Assembly: GCA_020635035.1 (NCBI GenBank)
Contig: JACKAO010000007.1
Coordinates: 248,001-312,000, forward strand
Length of the DNA stretch: 64,000 bases
Reading direction: 5' to 3'
DNA from: Calditrichia bacterium
Lineage (GTDB): Bacteria; Calditrichota; Calditrichia; Calditrichales; J004
Part shown: in pieces, positions 44,837-52,788 of the stretch
Numbering within the stretch: position 1 is the stretch's first letter
How the letters are laid out: each line of letters starts with the position of its first letter
Position numbers and translations under genes: made by a program
Notes under the pieces: generated by a model
What the model was told of the DNA's origin: nothing
The model's database searches: none
The model's input: the letters and a program-made list of their open reading frames with translations, nothing else

Positions 44837-47314
44837 TTATTCCTTTTTTCCGGGAAGGTTGTTTTTTATACCCTGGTATACCTTTTCCAACAGTGAATCG
44901 TAATTATCATGTTTCTCCGGATATATCGGTTTAAGAAACTTGACATCGATTCGTTTTAATGGCCTTGGAAAAAAAGATCCGCGCGGGAAAGCAGAAAATG
45001 CACCGTTAATTGCAACAGGAACCACCGGGACTTTTAATTCGCAGCTTAAAATAGAAAAAGCTTTTTTGAAAGCGCCCAGCTCGCCGTTTCGTGTTCGTGT
45101 TCCTTCAGGGAAGATTATAATATTTTTACCTTTCTCCAGTGCAGCTGCCAGTTTTTGTATAGATTCTTTTAACTCTTTGTTTATATCCACAACAATAATG
45201 TTATTGCGTTTTGCAAGAAATCTTCTGATAGCTGAGTTTACATGTTTGCGTTTTGCATAGAAAAAGGTATGTTTAAACATTTTGTTTTTAAGATGCATTG
45301 AAACAAGTAAACCATCTAAAAAACTTTGATGGTTTGGTGCCAGTATCATTGGGCCTTCCGGTAGATTTTCCTGCCCTTCGCCACGAATCCGGAAATAGGT
45401 TTTCAGGAAAACTTTGGATGCATTTTTTATTAAGTTTTGTGTAAACCAGGATTTTGGTAAATGCAGATCAAGCTTTTCTTTAAGGATGGCACTCCAGTCA
45501 AAAGAATCCTTTTCAGTTTTTGTTTTATTTTCGGAAACATATTCTGCAAGACTTGCAGCTGTATTGTACTGAAGGATTTGTTCTTCTGTAAGGTCAATTC
45601 CAAAAGTCGATTGTAAATATGCATGAAGGCTTATTTTGTCAAGACTGTCCATCCCAAGATCAAGTTCCAGGTGTGCAGAAGGATAAACGGCTGTTTTCTT
45701 TTCAGCTTCAAGGTATTCTCTGATAAGTGCATATTCTTCTGTTTGCGGTGCTGCCTGATTATCCGGATTTACTTTCTTTGCCTGTGATAATTCCGGAAGT
45801 AAAAATCTTTTTAGTTTACCCAAACGTGTCCGCGGTAATTCCTGGCTGACAATTGTAAAATGTTTAATTTGCTTATATGGAGTTACTTTGTGGTTGTATT
45901 TGTCTATTACATCCCATTTAACAGATTCGTTAATATCCTGAATTCCGGCTGTTTGTATATGGGCCATATTGGGAAAAATAATCGCATTCAAAACGTCTTT
46001 TTGTTCATAAACACCGCACTCCTGCACCAGGTCCGACTGCTTTTGTAATTTTAACTCAACTTCTTCAGGGTTAATGTTTTTACCATTTGAAAGAACAATA
46101 ATTTCCTTGCTGCGTCCCGTGATATGCACATAGTTCTTATCATCCACATAGCCAAGATCGCCTGTATAGAGCCAGCCGTCTTTTATAACGTCAGCAGTTT
46201 CTTCAGGCCGGTTGTAATATCCTTTCATTACATTGGCACCGCGTGCAATAATCTGTCCTTCATCAGTGGATTTTACTTCCATATTAGGCATAACCTGGCC
46301 ACCTGTACCAATTTTCCATGTACCGGGACGTGTAAATGAAATCATCGGCGCGGCTTCAGTCATGCCATATCCTGGGAGTATTTCAAAACCCAATGTCCAA
46401 TAGTCTTTGGCAACATCATTATCCAGGGCAGCACCGCCGCAAACCATATATTGCATATGACCGCCAAGCTTTTCATGGACCTGTTTGAATATCTTTTTTG
46501 AAAAGGCAGGAGAGTTTACTTTAGCAGCAAGTTTAAACAAAAACTTTGCCACGGGGTTCGCATCAATTTTTTTCCGAATACCATCACGTATCAGTGTGTA
46601 TAAACGCGGCACACCAATCATTATAGAGATTTTATTTTCCTGCATTGTTTTCATGATATCTTCGGCTGTCATCGAAGGAGCAATCGCTGCTGAAGCGCCT
46701 ACAAAAAACGTTGCAATCATGCTGCCCAATAAAGGGAAAATATGATGTAAAGGTAATAAGATTAAAACCCGTTGATCTTTGTGATAGATATTTGCTTCTT
46801 TTCCGGCTACCATATCAATATTTACTAAAAGATTGGTGTAAGTCAGCATAACGCCTTTGGGGCTGCCTGTCGTGCCGGAAGTATAAATTATAACGGCTGT
46901 TTTGTCTTTATCATTTAAGGGAAAGGCTATTTCTGAAGGTTCGTCCAATGGGTCAATGTTTATTGTATCAAGGTTAAAACGCTCAATTGAGTATGAAATA
47001 TCTTCAAGTGCGGAATGAAGAATCTTCTCGGTGTTTCCGGAATAAAATATTGCACCCGGTTTACAGTCATTTAAAATGTACGCGACTTCGTCTGCCGAAG
47101 ACATAAAATCGATTGGTATCACAGTGGCATTTTTTGCCCATCCAGCATAAAATGCATAAATCCAGTCCGGGCGGTTTTCAGCAAAAATAGCCACATGCTC
47201 TGTGTCTGAAGGGATAAATTTTGCATATGCATTGGCATTTTGAATAAGAAAGTTATAGCTGATTTTTTCGTTTTTATAAAAGATTGCCGTTTTATCAGAA
47301 GGTTTTAAAAACAT
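44837..47314 (-). CDS. Acyl-CoA/ACP ligase - acyl carrier - acyltransferase fusion
   Basis: An 825-residue protein with three activities in one chain. Residues about 1-500 are an AMP-forming acyl ligase (IIYTSGTTGSPKGVMLT at 142-158, GYGMTEAAPMISF, YTGDLGYVDDKNYVHITGR). Residues about 515-595 are an acyl carrier domain with the phosphopantetheine serine in LGMDSLDKIS (about 557). Residues about 620-825 are a PlsC acyltransferase with NHQSFLDG (near 657) and FPEGTRTRNG. It could activate a fatty acid, hold it on the carrier and pass it to lysophospholipid. The E. coli Aas enzyme has acyltransferase before ligase and no carrier; here the order is reversed. Confidence 0.88.
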   Translation of the reverse strand: MFLKPSDKTAIFYKNEKISYNFLIQNANAYAKFIPSDTEHVAIFAENRPDWIYAFYAGWAKNATVIPIDFMSSADEVAYILNDCKPGAIFYSGNTEKILHSALEDISYSIERFNLDTINIDPLDEPSEIAFPLNDKDKTAVIIYTSGTTGSPKGVMLTYTNLLVNIDMVAGKEANIYHKDQRVLILLPLHHIFPLLGSMIATFFVGASAAIAPSMTAEDIMKTMQENKISIMIGVPRLYTLIRDGIRKKIDANPVAKFLFKLAAKVNSPAFSKKIFKQVHEKLGGHMQYMVCGGAALDNDVAKDYWTLGFEILPGYGMTEAAPMISFTRPGTWKIGTGGQVMPNMEVKSTDEGQIIARGANVMKGYYNRPEETADVIKDGWLYTGDLGYVDDKNYVHITGRSKEIIVLSNGKNINPEEVELKLQKQSDLVQECGVYEQKDVLNAIIFPNMAHIQTAGIQDINESVKWDVIDKYNHKVTPYKQIKHFTIVSQELPRTRLGKLKRFLLPELSQAKKVNPDNQAAPQTEEYALIREYLEAEKKTAVYPSAHLELDLGMDSLDKISLHAYLQSTFGIDLTEEQILQYNTAASLAEYVSENKTKTEKDSFDWSAILKEKLDLHLPKSWFTQNLIKNASKVFLKTYFRIRGEGQENLPEGPMILAPNHQSFLDGLLVSMHLKNKMFKHTFFYAKRKHVNSAIRRFLAKRNNIIVVDINKELKESIQKLAAALEKGKNIIIFPEGTRTRNGELGAFKKAFSILSCELKVPVVPVAINGAFSAFPRGSFFPRPLKRIDVKFLKPIYPEKHDNYDSLLEKVYQGIKNNLPGKKE

Positions 47315-47420
47315 TTATCTCCCCAAATAAATTTTTAGTTCATGATACGATATTTTACTTTCCCATGAAATAGAATGTTTATAATATTTGTTTATTGAAA
47401 AACAAAAACTTAGGAAAATT

Positions 47421-47741
47421 ATGTTCGGTTGGGAGAAATTAGCACAGGACAAAATAAAGGAAGCAATGTTAAAGGGCGAGTTTGATAACCTTCCGGGAGA
47501 AGGCAAACCACTCGATTTGACTGATTATTTTAAAGCTCCCGCACATTTGAGACTGGCAATAGATGTTTTGAAAAAATCAAATGCATTACCGCCACCAATT
47601 CTGATTAAAAAAGAAATTACTGAGATTCAGCAACAAATAAAAAATTGTAAGGATGCTGATGCCAAAGCAAACTTGGAGAAGAAACTGCAATTTAAAGAAA
47701 TTGAGTTAGCTATAAATCTTGAAAAATATTCAAAAAAGTAA
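47421..47741 (+). CDS. DUF1992 (DnaJ-homologue subfamily) protein
   Basis: A 106-residue protein with MFGWEKLAQDKIKEAMLKGEFDNLPGEGKPLDL, the exact DUF1992 pattern, then a charged helical tail. A TTG at 47388 would add 11 residues, but the ATG at 47421 is preferred because AGGA at 47412-47415 lies just upstream. The family is widespread and of uncertain function, with weak similarity to eukaryotic DnaJ-like C28 proteins. It is divergent from the ligase fusion gene and about 110 bases before the Mla operon. Confidence 0.85.
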   Translation: MFGWEKLAQDKIKEAMLKGEFDNLPGEGKPLDLTDYFKAPAHLRLAIDVLKKSNALPPPILIKKEITEIQQQIKNCKDADAKANLEKKLQFKEIELAINLEKYSKK

Positions 47742-47791
47742 GCTATGCATAAAAGTATTTTACCAAAGGCTTTTTTGCTAGTATGAATACC

Positions 47792-47821
47792 TTGTCCGAA
47801 TTTACATTATTTTTGTATATT
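47792..47821 (+). promoter_or_regulatory. Possible sigma-70 promoter of the mla operon
   Basis: TTGTCC at 47792-47797, 18 bases, TATATT at 47816-47821, ending 31 bases before the mlaD ATG. Both boxes are imperfect (4/6 and 5/6). The site is in the only gap ahead of the operon, so a promoter is expected near here. Confidence 0.3.
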
Positions 47822-47852
47822 TAAACCTTACATTTCTATTAAGAGAAACCTT

Positions 47853-48833
47853 ATGCCTTCAAGATCTCAGAAAATCCGTCTTGGAATATTTATAGTTGTG
47901 AGCAGTTTTGCTCTGCTGGTGTTGCTTTTTATAATAGGCAGCCAAAGGTACTTCCAGGAAAAAGATATTTATTACATTGCCTACAACAATGTTTCTGTGA
48001 GCGGCCTGGAAGTTGGCAGCCCGGTTAAATACCTTGGAATAAATGTAGGTACAATTAAAAGTATTGACTTTGATCCGTTGGATGTAAACCGGGTGGTTCT
48101 TACAATTTCAGTCAATCCCGGAACACCTGTAAAAGAAGACGCACGTGCAAACATTGAAGCTATTGGTATAACCGGGTTAAAAATGATTGAAATCCGTGGT
48201 GGAACAAATGAAGCAAAACTTTTGTCAACAGGGCAGTTTATAAAAGCAGGCGGATCTATTACGGAAGAAATAACCGGCAAAGCTGAAATTATAGCGGAAA
48301 AAATAGAACGTGTTGTAAATAATCTTACCAAATTTACAGAACCGGAAAAATTAGATAAGATCATTCAATTTGCTGAAAGTGCAACAAATACATTTGATAA
48401 TCTCAATGCTCTTATTGGAGAGAATCGACGCAATTTAAGAGAAGGAATTGCCAAGGGTAACCTTGTACTCAGCAGGATGGATACAATCAGTATGTCACTT
48501 CAGACAGCCAGCCTTGAGATTGAGAGAATCACGACATCGGATACTCTTGAAATAATTATGGAAAACCTGCACAAAATGTCGCAAACGCTTAGTGAAGCCA
48601 ATCTGACAGCACTTATAAACCGGTTAAGTGAAGTAGTTGAACGCACAAATAAATTGCTGGTCTCGGTTGATCATGATATGGAACGTGGCAGTAAAGATTT
48701 TCTGGTAAGTCTGCAGAGACTGAAGTCTACCTTAGAAAATCTGAATGAAGCTTCAAGACTTGTGAATGAAGATCCATCTGTTATAATCCGTGGTGCGGAA
48801 GTTGATGAAATTCCTGACGAAAATCTTGATTAG
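47853..48833 (+). CDS. mlaD: MCE-domain protein, MlaD type
   Basis: A 326-residue protein: N-terminal membrane anchor (about 8-30), one MCE domain (about 38-118, with DIYYIAYNNVSVSGLEVGSPVKYLGINVGTI and the ITGLKMIEIRGG end), and a long helical C-terminus (about 130-315). MlaD binds lipid between the inner-membrane ABC transporter and the outer membrane, in pathways that keep the outer membrane asymmetric. It heads a four-gene operon (mlaD, lipoprotein, mlaE, mlaF). The helical tail, longer than in E. coli MlaD, may form a periplasmic tunnel, which is an inference. Confidence 0.9.
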   Translation: MPSRSQKIRLGIFIVVSSFALLVLLFIIGSQRYFQEKDIYYIAYNNVSVSGLEVGSPVKYLGINVGTIKSIDFDPLDVNRVVLTISVNPGTPVKEDARANIEAIGITGLKMIEIRGGTNEAKLLSTGQFIKAGGSITEEITGKAEIIAEKIERVVNNLTKFTEPEKLDKIIQFAESATNTFDNLNALIGENRRNLREGIAKGNLVLSRMDTISMSLQTASLEIERITTSDTLEIIMENLHKMSQTLSEANLTALINRLSEVVERTNKLLVSVDHDMERGSKDFLVSLQRLKSTLENLNEASRLVNEDPSVIIRGAEVDEIPDENLD

Positions 48834-48859
48834 ATAATAATTATAACCCATTGGAAATC

Positions 48860-49462
48860 ATGAAAAAAATACTGTTCCTGTTTGCACTTTCGGGTATTCT
48901 GATAAGCTGTACAAAAGAAATAATTGCCCGCAAATACTATATGCTGGATTTTCCAGTTGAGCAATCTTCCACACCGCTGGAAGCTCCGGTCACTCAGGAT
49001 GTTCTGGAGATATTACCTGTTCAGGTCGCGGAAGTATATGCGCAGCATCGCATTGCAGTGAGAAAACGCAGTCACGAAATTACATATTATCATTATCACC
49101 AGTGGGGTGAAAGCCCGGATCAGAGTATTGCACGTCTTACAGAATCCAAACTGCTGCAGGAAAATTTATTTGCTGATGTATCCGAACGCATCTGGAATAC
49201 GTCGCCACGCTACCAATTGCAAACATTTGTAGAAAGAATGGAAGCAGTCGAAGGCGAAGATTCTCTTTTTGCTCACCTTAAAATCAAATATGAGTTGTTC
49301 GATCGTAGCCTTAAGAAAAATGTTGTTATCCACCAGTTTGATCAAAGTGTTGGTTATGAAGATTGGGATATTAACCTGATATCGGAAGGAATGAGCCAGC
49401 TTTTATCAGATGAACTGCAAGTATTCGCAGAGAAAATAAGAACCTTTCTGCGCAAAGAATAA
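48860..49462 (+). CDS. ABC-transport auxiliary lipoprotein (PqiC/MlaB-partner type)
   Basis: A 200-residue lipoprotein starting at ATG 48860; the in-frame TTG at 48851 lacks support. The lipobox GILISC (Cys17) follows a short hydrophobic segment. The mature start KYYMLDFPVE and the QDVLEILPVQVAEVYAQHRIAVRKRSHEI strand match the ABC-type auxiliary lipoprotein family (PqiC/YmbA), usually linked to MCE proteins. It is 26 bases after mlaD and 12 before mlaE, so it belongs to the operon. It probably anchors the MCE apparatus at the outer membrane. Confidence 0.8.
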   Translation: MKKILFLFALSGILISCTKEIIARKYYMLDFPVEQSSTPLEAPVTQDVLEILPVQVAEVYAQHRIAVRKRSHEITYYHYHQWGESPDQSIARLTESKLLQENLFADVSERIWNTSPRYQLQTFVERMEAVEGEDSLFAHLKIKYELFDRSLKKNVVIHQFDQSVGYEDWDINLISEGMSQLLSDELQVFAEKIRTFLRKE

Positions 49463-49474
49463 GCCAGTATCTAT

Positions 49475-50584
49475 ATGCTTTCTAAAAACAGAGAACCAGA
49501 ACTTTTTACCATTGATGGGGATTGCATTCAATTCAATTCAAACCTTACGCTGAAGACTATTGACGGTTCGCATCAGACCATAAAAAGAATACTGAAAAAT
49601 CTGACGTCGGAAAAAGTTACCCTTGATTTGAGCCAGGTTGTAAAAATGGATAGTGCCGGCGTTGTTTTGATCGATGAAATTCGGCGAAATTTATCCGAAA
49701 ACCAGATTGCTGCAGAACTATCCGGGGCGAGTCCACACATAAAGCAAGTACTTAAAACATTCTCACTGCCAAGAGCAGAGATAGAAGAGATAGAGAGAAC
49801 AGGGCTTTTTGAACGTCTGGGTCGGGGTGCTTATCATCTTAAAAATGAAACGATTACCGACTACCTCTATATTATGGCGGATCTCGCTTACTGGACATTT
49901 TTAGGTATTTTTAATCGTAAGTCCCAACGTAAAGGTGAGTTTGTAAATCAATCAATAAATATTGGTGTTAATGCTTTACCACTTGTAGGGCTTATTTCTT
50001 TCCTGATCGGATTAGTTCTGGCATTACAATCCGCGGCGCAGTTAAGACAGTTTGGCGCCAATATTTTTATAGTAGATCTTGTCGTGATAGCCATGACTGC
50101 TGAAATGGGACCTTTGTTAACAGCGATAATGATCGCCGGCAGAAGCGGTTCTGCTATTGCATCAGAACTTGCCAGTATGAAAGTTGCCGAAGAATTAGAT
50201 GCATTGCAGACAATGGCGCTTAATCCTCTGCGCTACCTGGTTGTACCAAAAATGCTGGCCAGTATATTCACTATGCCGTTCTTAACACTATTAGCTGATA
50301 TTCTTGGTATTTTAGGTGGAATGGTAGTTGCATATTTCTATCTTGATATCTCACCGGTAAGTTTTTATTACCGTATGGCAGATTCACTCATGTTTAAGGA
50401 TATAATCACAGGAATTATTAAAAGCCTTGTTTTTGCAGGTCTAATTGTCCAGACGAGCACATTTTTCGGATTGAGTGTCCGCGGCGGTGCCGTAGGTGTT
50501 GGTAAATACACAACTAAAGCTGTTGTTATCTCAATATTTCTTGTAATATTATCTGACAGTATTATGGGACTGATATTTTATTAA
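49475..50584 (+). CDS. mlaE: MlaE permease with N-terminal STAS domain
   Basis: A 369-residue inner-membrane permease. Residues about 1-100 are a STAS/anti-sigma-antagonist-like domain (VTLDLSQVVKMDSAGVVLIDEI), which in E. coli is the separate protein MlaB. The remainder has five or so membrane segments and the signature LRQFGANIFIVDLVVIAMTAEMGPLLTAIMIAGRSGSAIASELASMKVAEELDALQTM. The fusion of MlaB-like and MlaE parts is common outside Proteobacteria. The stop overlaps the start of mlaF by one base (TAATG). Confidence 0.92.
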   Translation: MLSKNREPELFTIDGDCIQFNSNLTLKTIDGSHQTIKRILKNLTSEKVTLDLSQVVKMDSAGVVLIDEIRRNLSENQIAAELSGASPHIKQVLKTFSLPRAEIEEIERTGLFERLGRGAYHLKNETITDYLYIMADLAYWTFLGIFNRKSQRKGEFVNQSINIGVNALPLVGLISFLIGLVLALQSAAQLRQFGANIFIVDLVVIAMTAEMGPLLTAIMIAGRSGSAIASELASMKVAEELDALQTMALNPLRYLVVPKMLASIFTMPFLTLLADILGILGGMVVAYFYLDISPVSFYYRMADSLMFKDIITGIIKSLVFAGLIVQTSTFFGLSVRGGAVGVGKYTTKAVVISIFLVILSDSIMGLIFY

Positions 50585-51321
50585 TGAAAACTGAAATTAT
50601 TAAAGTTGAAAATTTAGAAGCCGCTTTTGATGGCAAGCGTATTCTGAAAGGTGTTTCATTTACAGCATATCAGAATGAGATAACGGTAATTTTGGGAACC
50701 AGCGGATGTGGTAAAACAACATTGATGAAACATCTGATAGGTTTGTATAAAGTTGATTTGGGCAGGGTATATATTCTTGGACAACGAACCGACACAATGG
50801 ATGAAGACGAGTTTGAACAATTTCAGCTGAATATGGGCGTATTGTTTCAAAACGGTGCTTTACTGAACTCACTGACTGTTGCCGATAATATTTCGATTGC
50901 GCTGGAACAACATGTTAAAATTCCGGTTGATATGATTCGTGATTTAGTAAGAGTAAAATTAAAACTTGTAGGTTTATCACACGCCATTGATTATCTGCCG
51001 GATCAATTATCCGGTGGTATGCTAAAAAGAGCGGCTTTGGCGCGGGCAATTGCAATGGACCCGGTACTCCTTTTTTGTGATGAGCCGTCCGCCGGTTTAG
51101 ACCCGGTAACACTTAAAGGACTTGATCAGTTGTTTCTGCAATTAAAAGAACAATTGGGGATTTCGATAGTGCTTGTTACACATGAAGTTTCGAGCATAAA
51201 AAGACTTGCTGACAGAATAATTTACCTAGAAAAAGGACATGTACTTTTTCAGGGAAGTTTGCAGGATGCTTTGGATTCAAATATCCCTGAAATAAAGAAT
51301 TTTTTTAATAATGGAAACTGA
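50584..51321 (+). CDS. mlaF: MlaF-type ABC ATPase
   Basis: A 245-residue ATP-binding subunit. Walker A GTSGCGKTT is near residue 40, the ABC signature LSGGMLKRAALARA near 140, Walker B LLFCDEPSAGLDPVT after it, and the switch His in LVTHEVSS. Together with MlaE and MlaD it drives lipid movement across the periplasm. It is the last gene of the operon; a separate DUF493 gene follows 32 bases later with its own ribosome-binding site. Confidence 0.93.
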   Translation: MKTEIIKVENLEAAFDGKRILKGVSFTAYQNEITVILGTSGCGKTTLMKHLIGLYKVDLGRVYILGQRTDTMDEDEFEQFQLNMGVLFQNGALLNSLTVADNISIALEQHVKIPVDMIRDLVRVKLKLVGLSHAIDYLPDQLSGGMLKRAALARAIAMDPVLLFCDEPSAGLDPVTLKGLDQLFLQLKEQLGISIVLVTHEVSSIKRLADRIIYLEKGHVLFQGSLQDALDSNIPEIKNFFNNGN

Positions 51322-51353
51322 GATAAGAAAAAAATTAAAAAGCCTGGGGAAAT

Positions 51354-51614
51354 ATGTTTAAAACAGATCCTGATAACAAAATTGAATATCCATGCAACTG
51401 GATTTACAAAGTGATTGGTGAAAATTTTAAAACCGTTAATGCTGCAATTGCTGAAGTTTTAACGGACAGAAAATATAAGTCCAATAAATCAAATATGAGC
51501 AGTAAAGGTACGTACATAAGCATAAAGGTGGAACTTGTTGTTGAGAATGAAGATATTCGTGACAACATTTTTCATTCGCTCAGAAAACATGACGACATCA
51601 AAATGGTTTTATAA
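51354..51614 (+). CDS. DUF493 (YbeD-like) protein
   Basis: An 86-residue protein with the DUF493/YbeD pattern: IEYPCNWIYKVIGENFKTVNAAIAEVL, then SSKGTYISIKVELVVENEDIRDNIFHSLRKHDDIKMVL, which is the ferredoxin-like alpha-beta fold of the family. It is proposed to be a small regulatory or allosteric domain. GGGGA at about 51346-51350 provides a ribosome-binding site. Function in this organism is unknown. Confidence 0.87.
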   Translation: MFKTDPDNKIEYPCNWIYKVIGENFKTVNAAIAEVLTDRKYKSNKSNMSSKGTYISIKVELVVENEDIRDNIFHSLRKHDDIKMVL

Positions 51615-51648
51615 CTTCCCATCAATTCCTTATCTGTATTGTTTGAAC

Positions 51649-52389
51649 ATGCCAAAGAACAAATCCGATCTTAAAATATTGTTGATGCAAATCAGGAAAG
51701 ATCCGCAGATTCTCAAGGAAGAGTTAGAGAGTTTTTCCATTTACAGCGGTATTCCTAAAAAACAATTCAGTATTCTGAATGTTTTTGCACAACCAGACTT
51801 TAATACCGAATTGGTTAAAGGTTTTGACGCCTTGTTTGTCGGTGGTGCGAGCGACGCAAATGTCCTGAAACCAGAGAAATACCCTTTTGTGCATAAGTGT
51901 CAAAAAATGCTGCTATTTTGCCTTTCTAATGATATCCCTGTCTTCGCTTCATGCTTTGGTTTTCAACTGGCTGTGCTTGCTCTTGGTGGCGAAATTTTAC
52001 ATAAAGAGAAAGATTTTGAAATGGGTTCTCTGCCAATCTCATTGACTGAGCATAGCAAAAGAGACCCTTTGTTTTCAGACACACCTGATTTATTTAAGGC
52101 AATAGCTGTACATCAACAATTTGCAAGAGAAGTACCAGATAATTGTGAACTTCTTGCCTACACCGAACAATGCTGCCATGCATTTCGGGTAAAAAACAAA
52201 GATTTTTGGGCATTCCAGTTTCACCCGGAAGTGGATAAAAACAGAATGGTTGAACGTTTAACTTTTTATAAAAAAAAATATACCCAGAATGATGAGCATC
52301 TGGATGAAGTACTTGCAAGCGCCCAGGAAACACCAGAATCCAATATTCTTGCCCGTAAATTTGTGGATAGAGTTCTAATAAAATCCTGA
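51649..52389 (+). CDS. Class I glutamine amidotransferase (GMP synthase-like)
   Basis: A 246-residue protein starting at ATG 51649. An upstream frame extension to 51535 overlaps DUF493 and is not convincing. It has the GATase1 triad: the Cys of FASCFGFQLAVLALGG, and His and Glu in FQFHPEVD. The DALFVGGASDANVLKP stretch is the glycine-rich oxyanion region. This domain occurs alone in GMP-synthase-like amidotransferases that hydrolyse gamma-glutamyl compounds. There is no synthetase partner next to it, so the acceptor substrate is not known. Confidence 0.82.
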   Translation: MPKNKSDLKILLMQIRKDPQILKEELESFSIYSGIPKKQFSILNVFAQPDFNTELVKGFDALFVGGASDANVLKPEKYPFVHKCQKMLLFCLSNDIPVFASCFGFQLAVLALGGEILHKEKDFEMGSLPISLTEHSKRDPLFSDTPDLFKAIAVHQQFAREVPDNCELLAYTEQCCHAFRVKNKDFWAFQFHPEVDKNRMVERLTFYKKKYTQNDEHLDEVLASAQETPESNILARKFVDRVLIKS

Positions 52390-52419
52390 AGAATTAGTAA
52401 ATTGGCACTAGTTTATAAC

Positions 52420-52446
52420 TAAATTGCAGCACCAAACATCCGATAG
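52420..52446 (+). promoter_or_regulatory. Sigma-28-like match upstream of feoA
   Basis: TAAA at 52420-52423, 16 bases, CCGATAG at 52440-52446: the spacing equals the flagellar sigma-28 consensus and only the final base differs in the -10 box. It lies 111 bases before the feoA ATG. Functional meaning is doubtful, since iron transport is not a usual flagellar target; a chance match in AT-rich DNA is possible. Confidence 0.25.
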
Positions 52447-52485
52447 TTTTAATTAAGACAAAAAAATCATCATTTTAATAGACAT

Positions 52486-52501
52486 ATACTTTATAAAGTA
52501 T
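52486..52501. promoter_or_regulatory. Palindrome upstream of feoAB (candidate operator)
   Basis: ATACTTTATAAAGTAT is a perfect 16-bp palindrome, 55 bases before the feoA ATG. It does not match the Fur or DtxR consensus that I know, but its position is what an iron-responsive repressor site would occupy. It may also simply be AT-rich promoter DNA. Confidence 0.35.
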
Positions 52502-52556
52502 TAAATTAGCGCCCAAGCTGTTAACTATATATAACAAATGTAAAACGGATAACGAA

Positions 52557-52781
52557 ATGACTTTGAATGATTTAGAACCTGGTGAAAGTGCAATTATCAC
52601 AACGATTGACGACAGTTCAAATGAAAGTAATTATTTAATGGAACTGGGAGTAATGGAAGGGACACCTGTTCGCTTTGTAAAATCTGCTCCTTTTGGCGAC
52701 CCGATCGAGGTTGACCTTAGGGGGTATCATCTTTCTATCCGCCGCTCAAAAGCCCAATCAATATTGGTACAAAAATTCTGA
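52557..52781 (+). CDS. feoA: FeoA, ferrous iron transport protein A
   Basis: A 74-residue SH3-like protein: LNDLEPGESAIITTI, ELGVMEGTPVRFVKSAPFGDPIEVDLRGYHLSIRRSKAQSILV is the standard FeoA pattern including the GDP-x-E-V-x-L-R-G-Y-x-L-x-x-R element. FeoA is a small cytoplasmic protein that assists FeoB. It sits 7 bases before feoB. Confidence 0.93.
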   Translation: MTLNDLEPGESAIITTIDDSSNESNYLMELGVMEGTPVRFVKSAPFGDPIEVDLRGYHLSIRRSKAQSILVQKF

Positions 52782-52788
52782 TTTAAAA

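Noticed and set aside
44823..44856. TTCCCGG / CCGGGAA inverted repeat between the CotH and ligase genes
   Set aside because: The 20-base loop and 7-bp stem, with one arm inside the ligase coding end, make it a poor terminator; it may have weak bidirectional effect but is not well supported.
47981..48364. Minus-strand frame within mlaD
   Set aside because: It is antisense to a conserved MCE domain, with no start signal or family match.
52404..52420. TGGCAC upstream of feoA as a sigma-54 promoter
   Set aside because: The position of the -12 box reads TATAA, lacking the required GC.
52693..52788. An upstream extension of feoB
   Set aside because: It lies inside feoA in another frame and translates to a non-conserved leader; the ATG at 52789 begins right before the conserved G domain.
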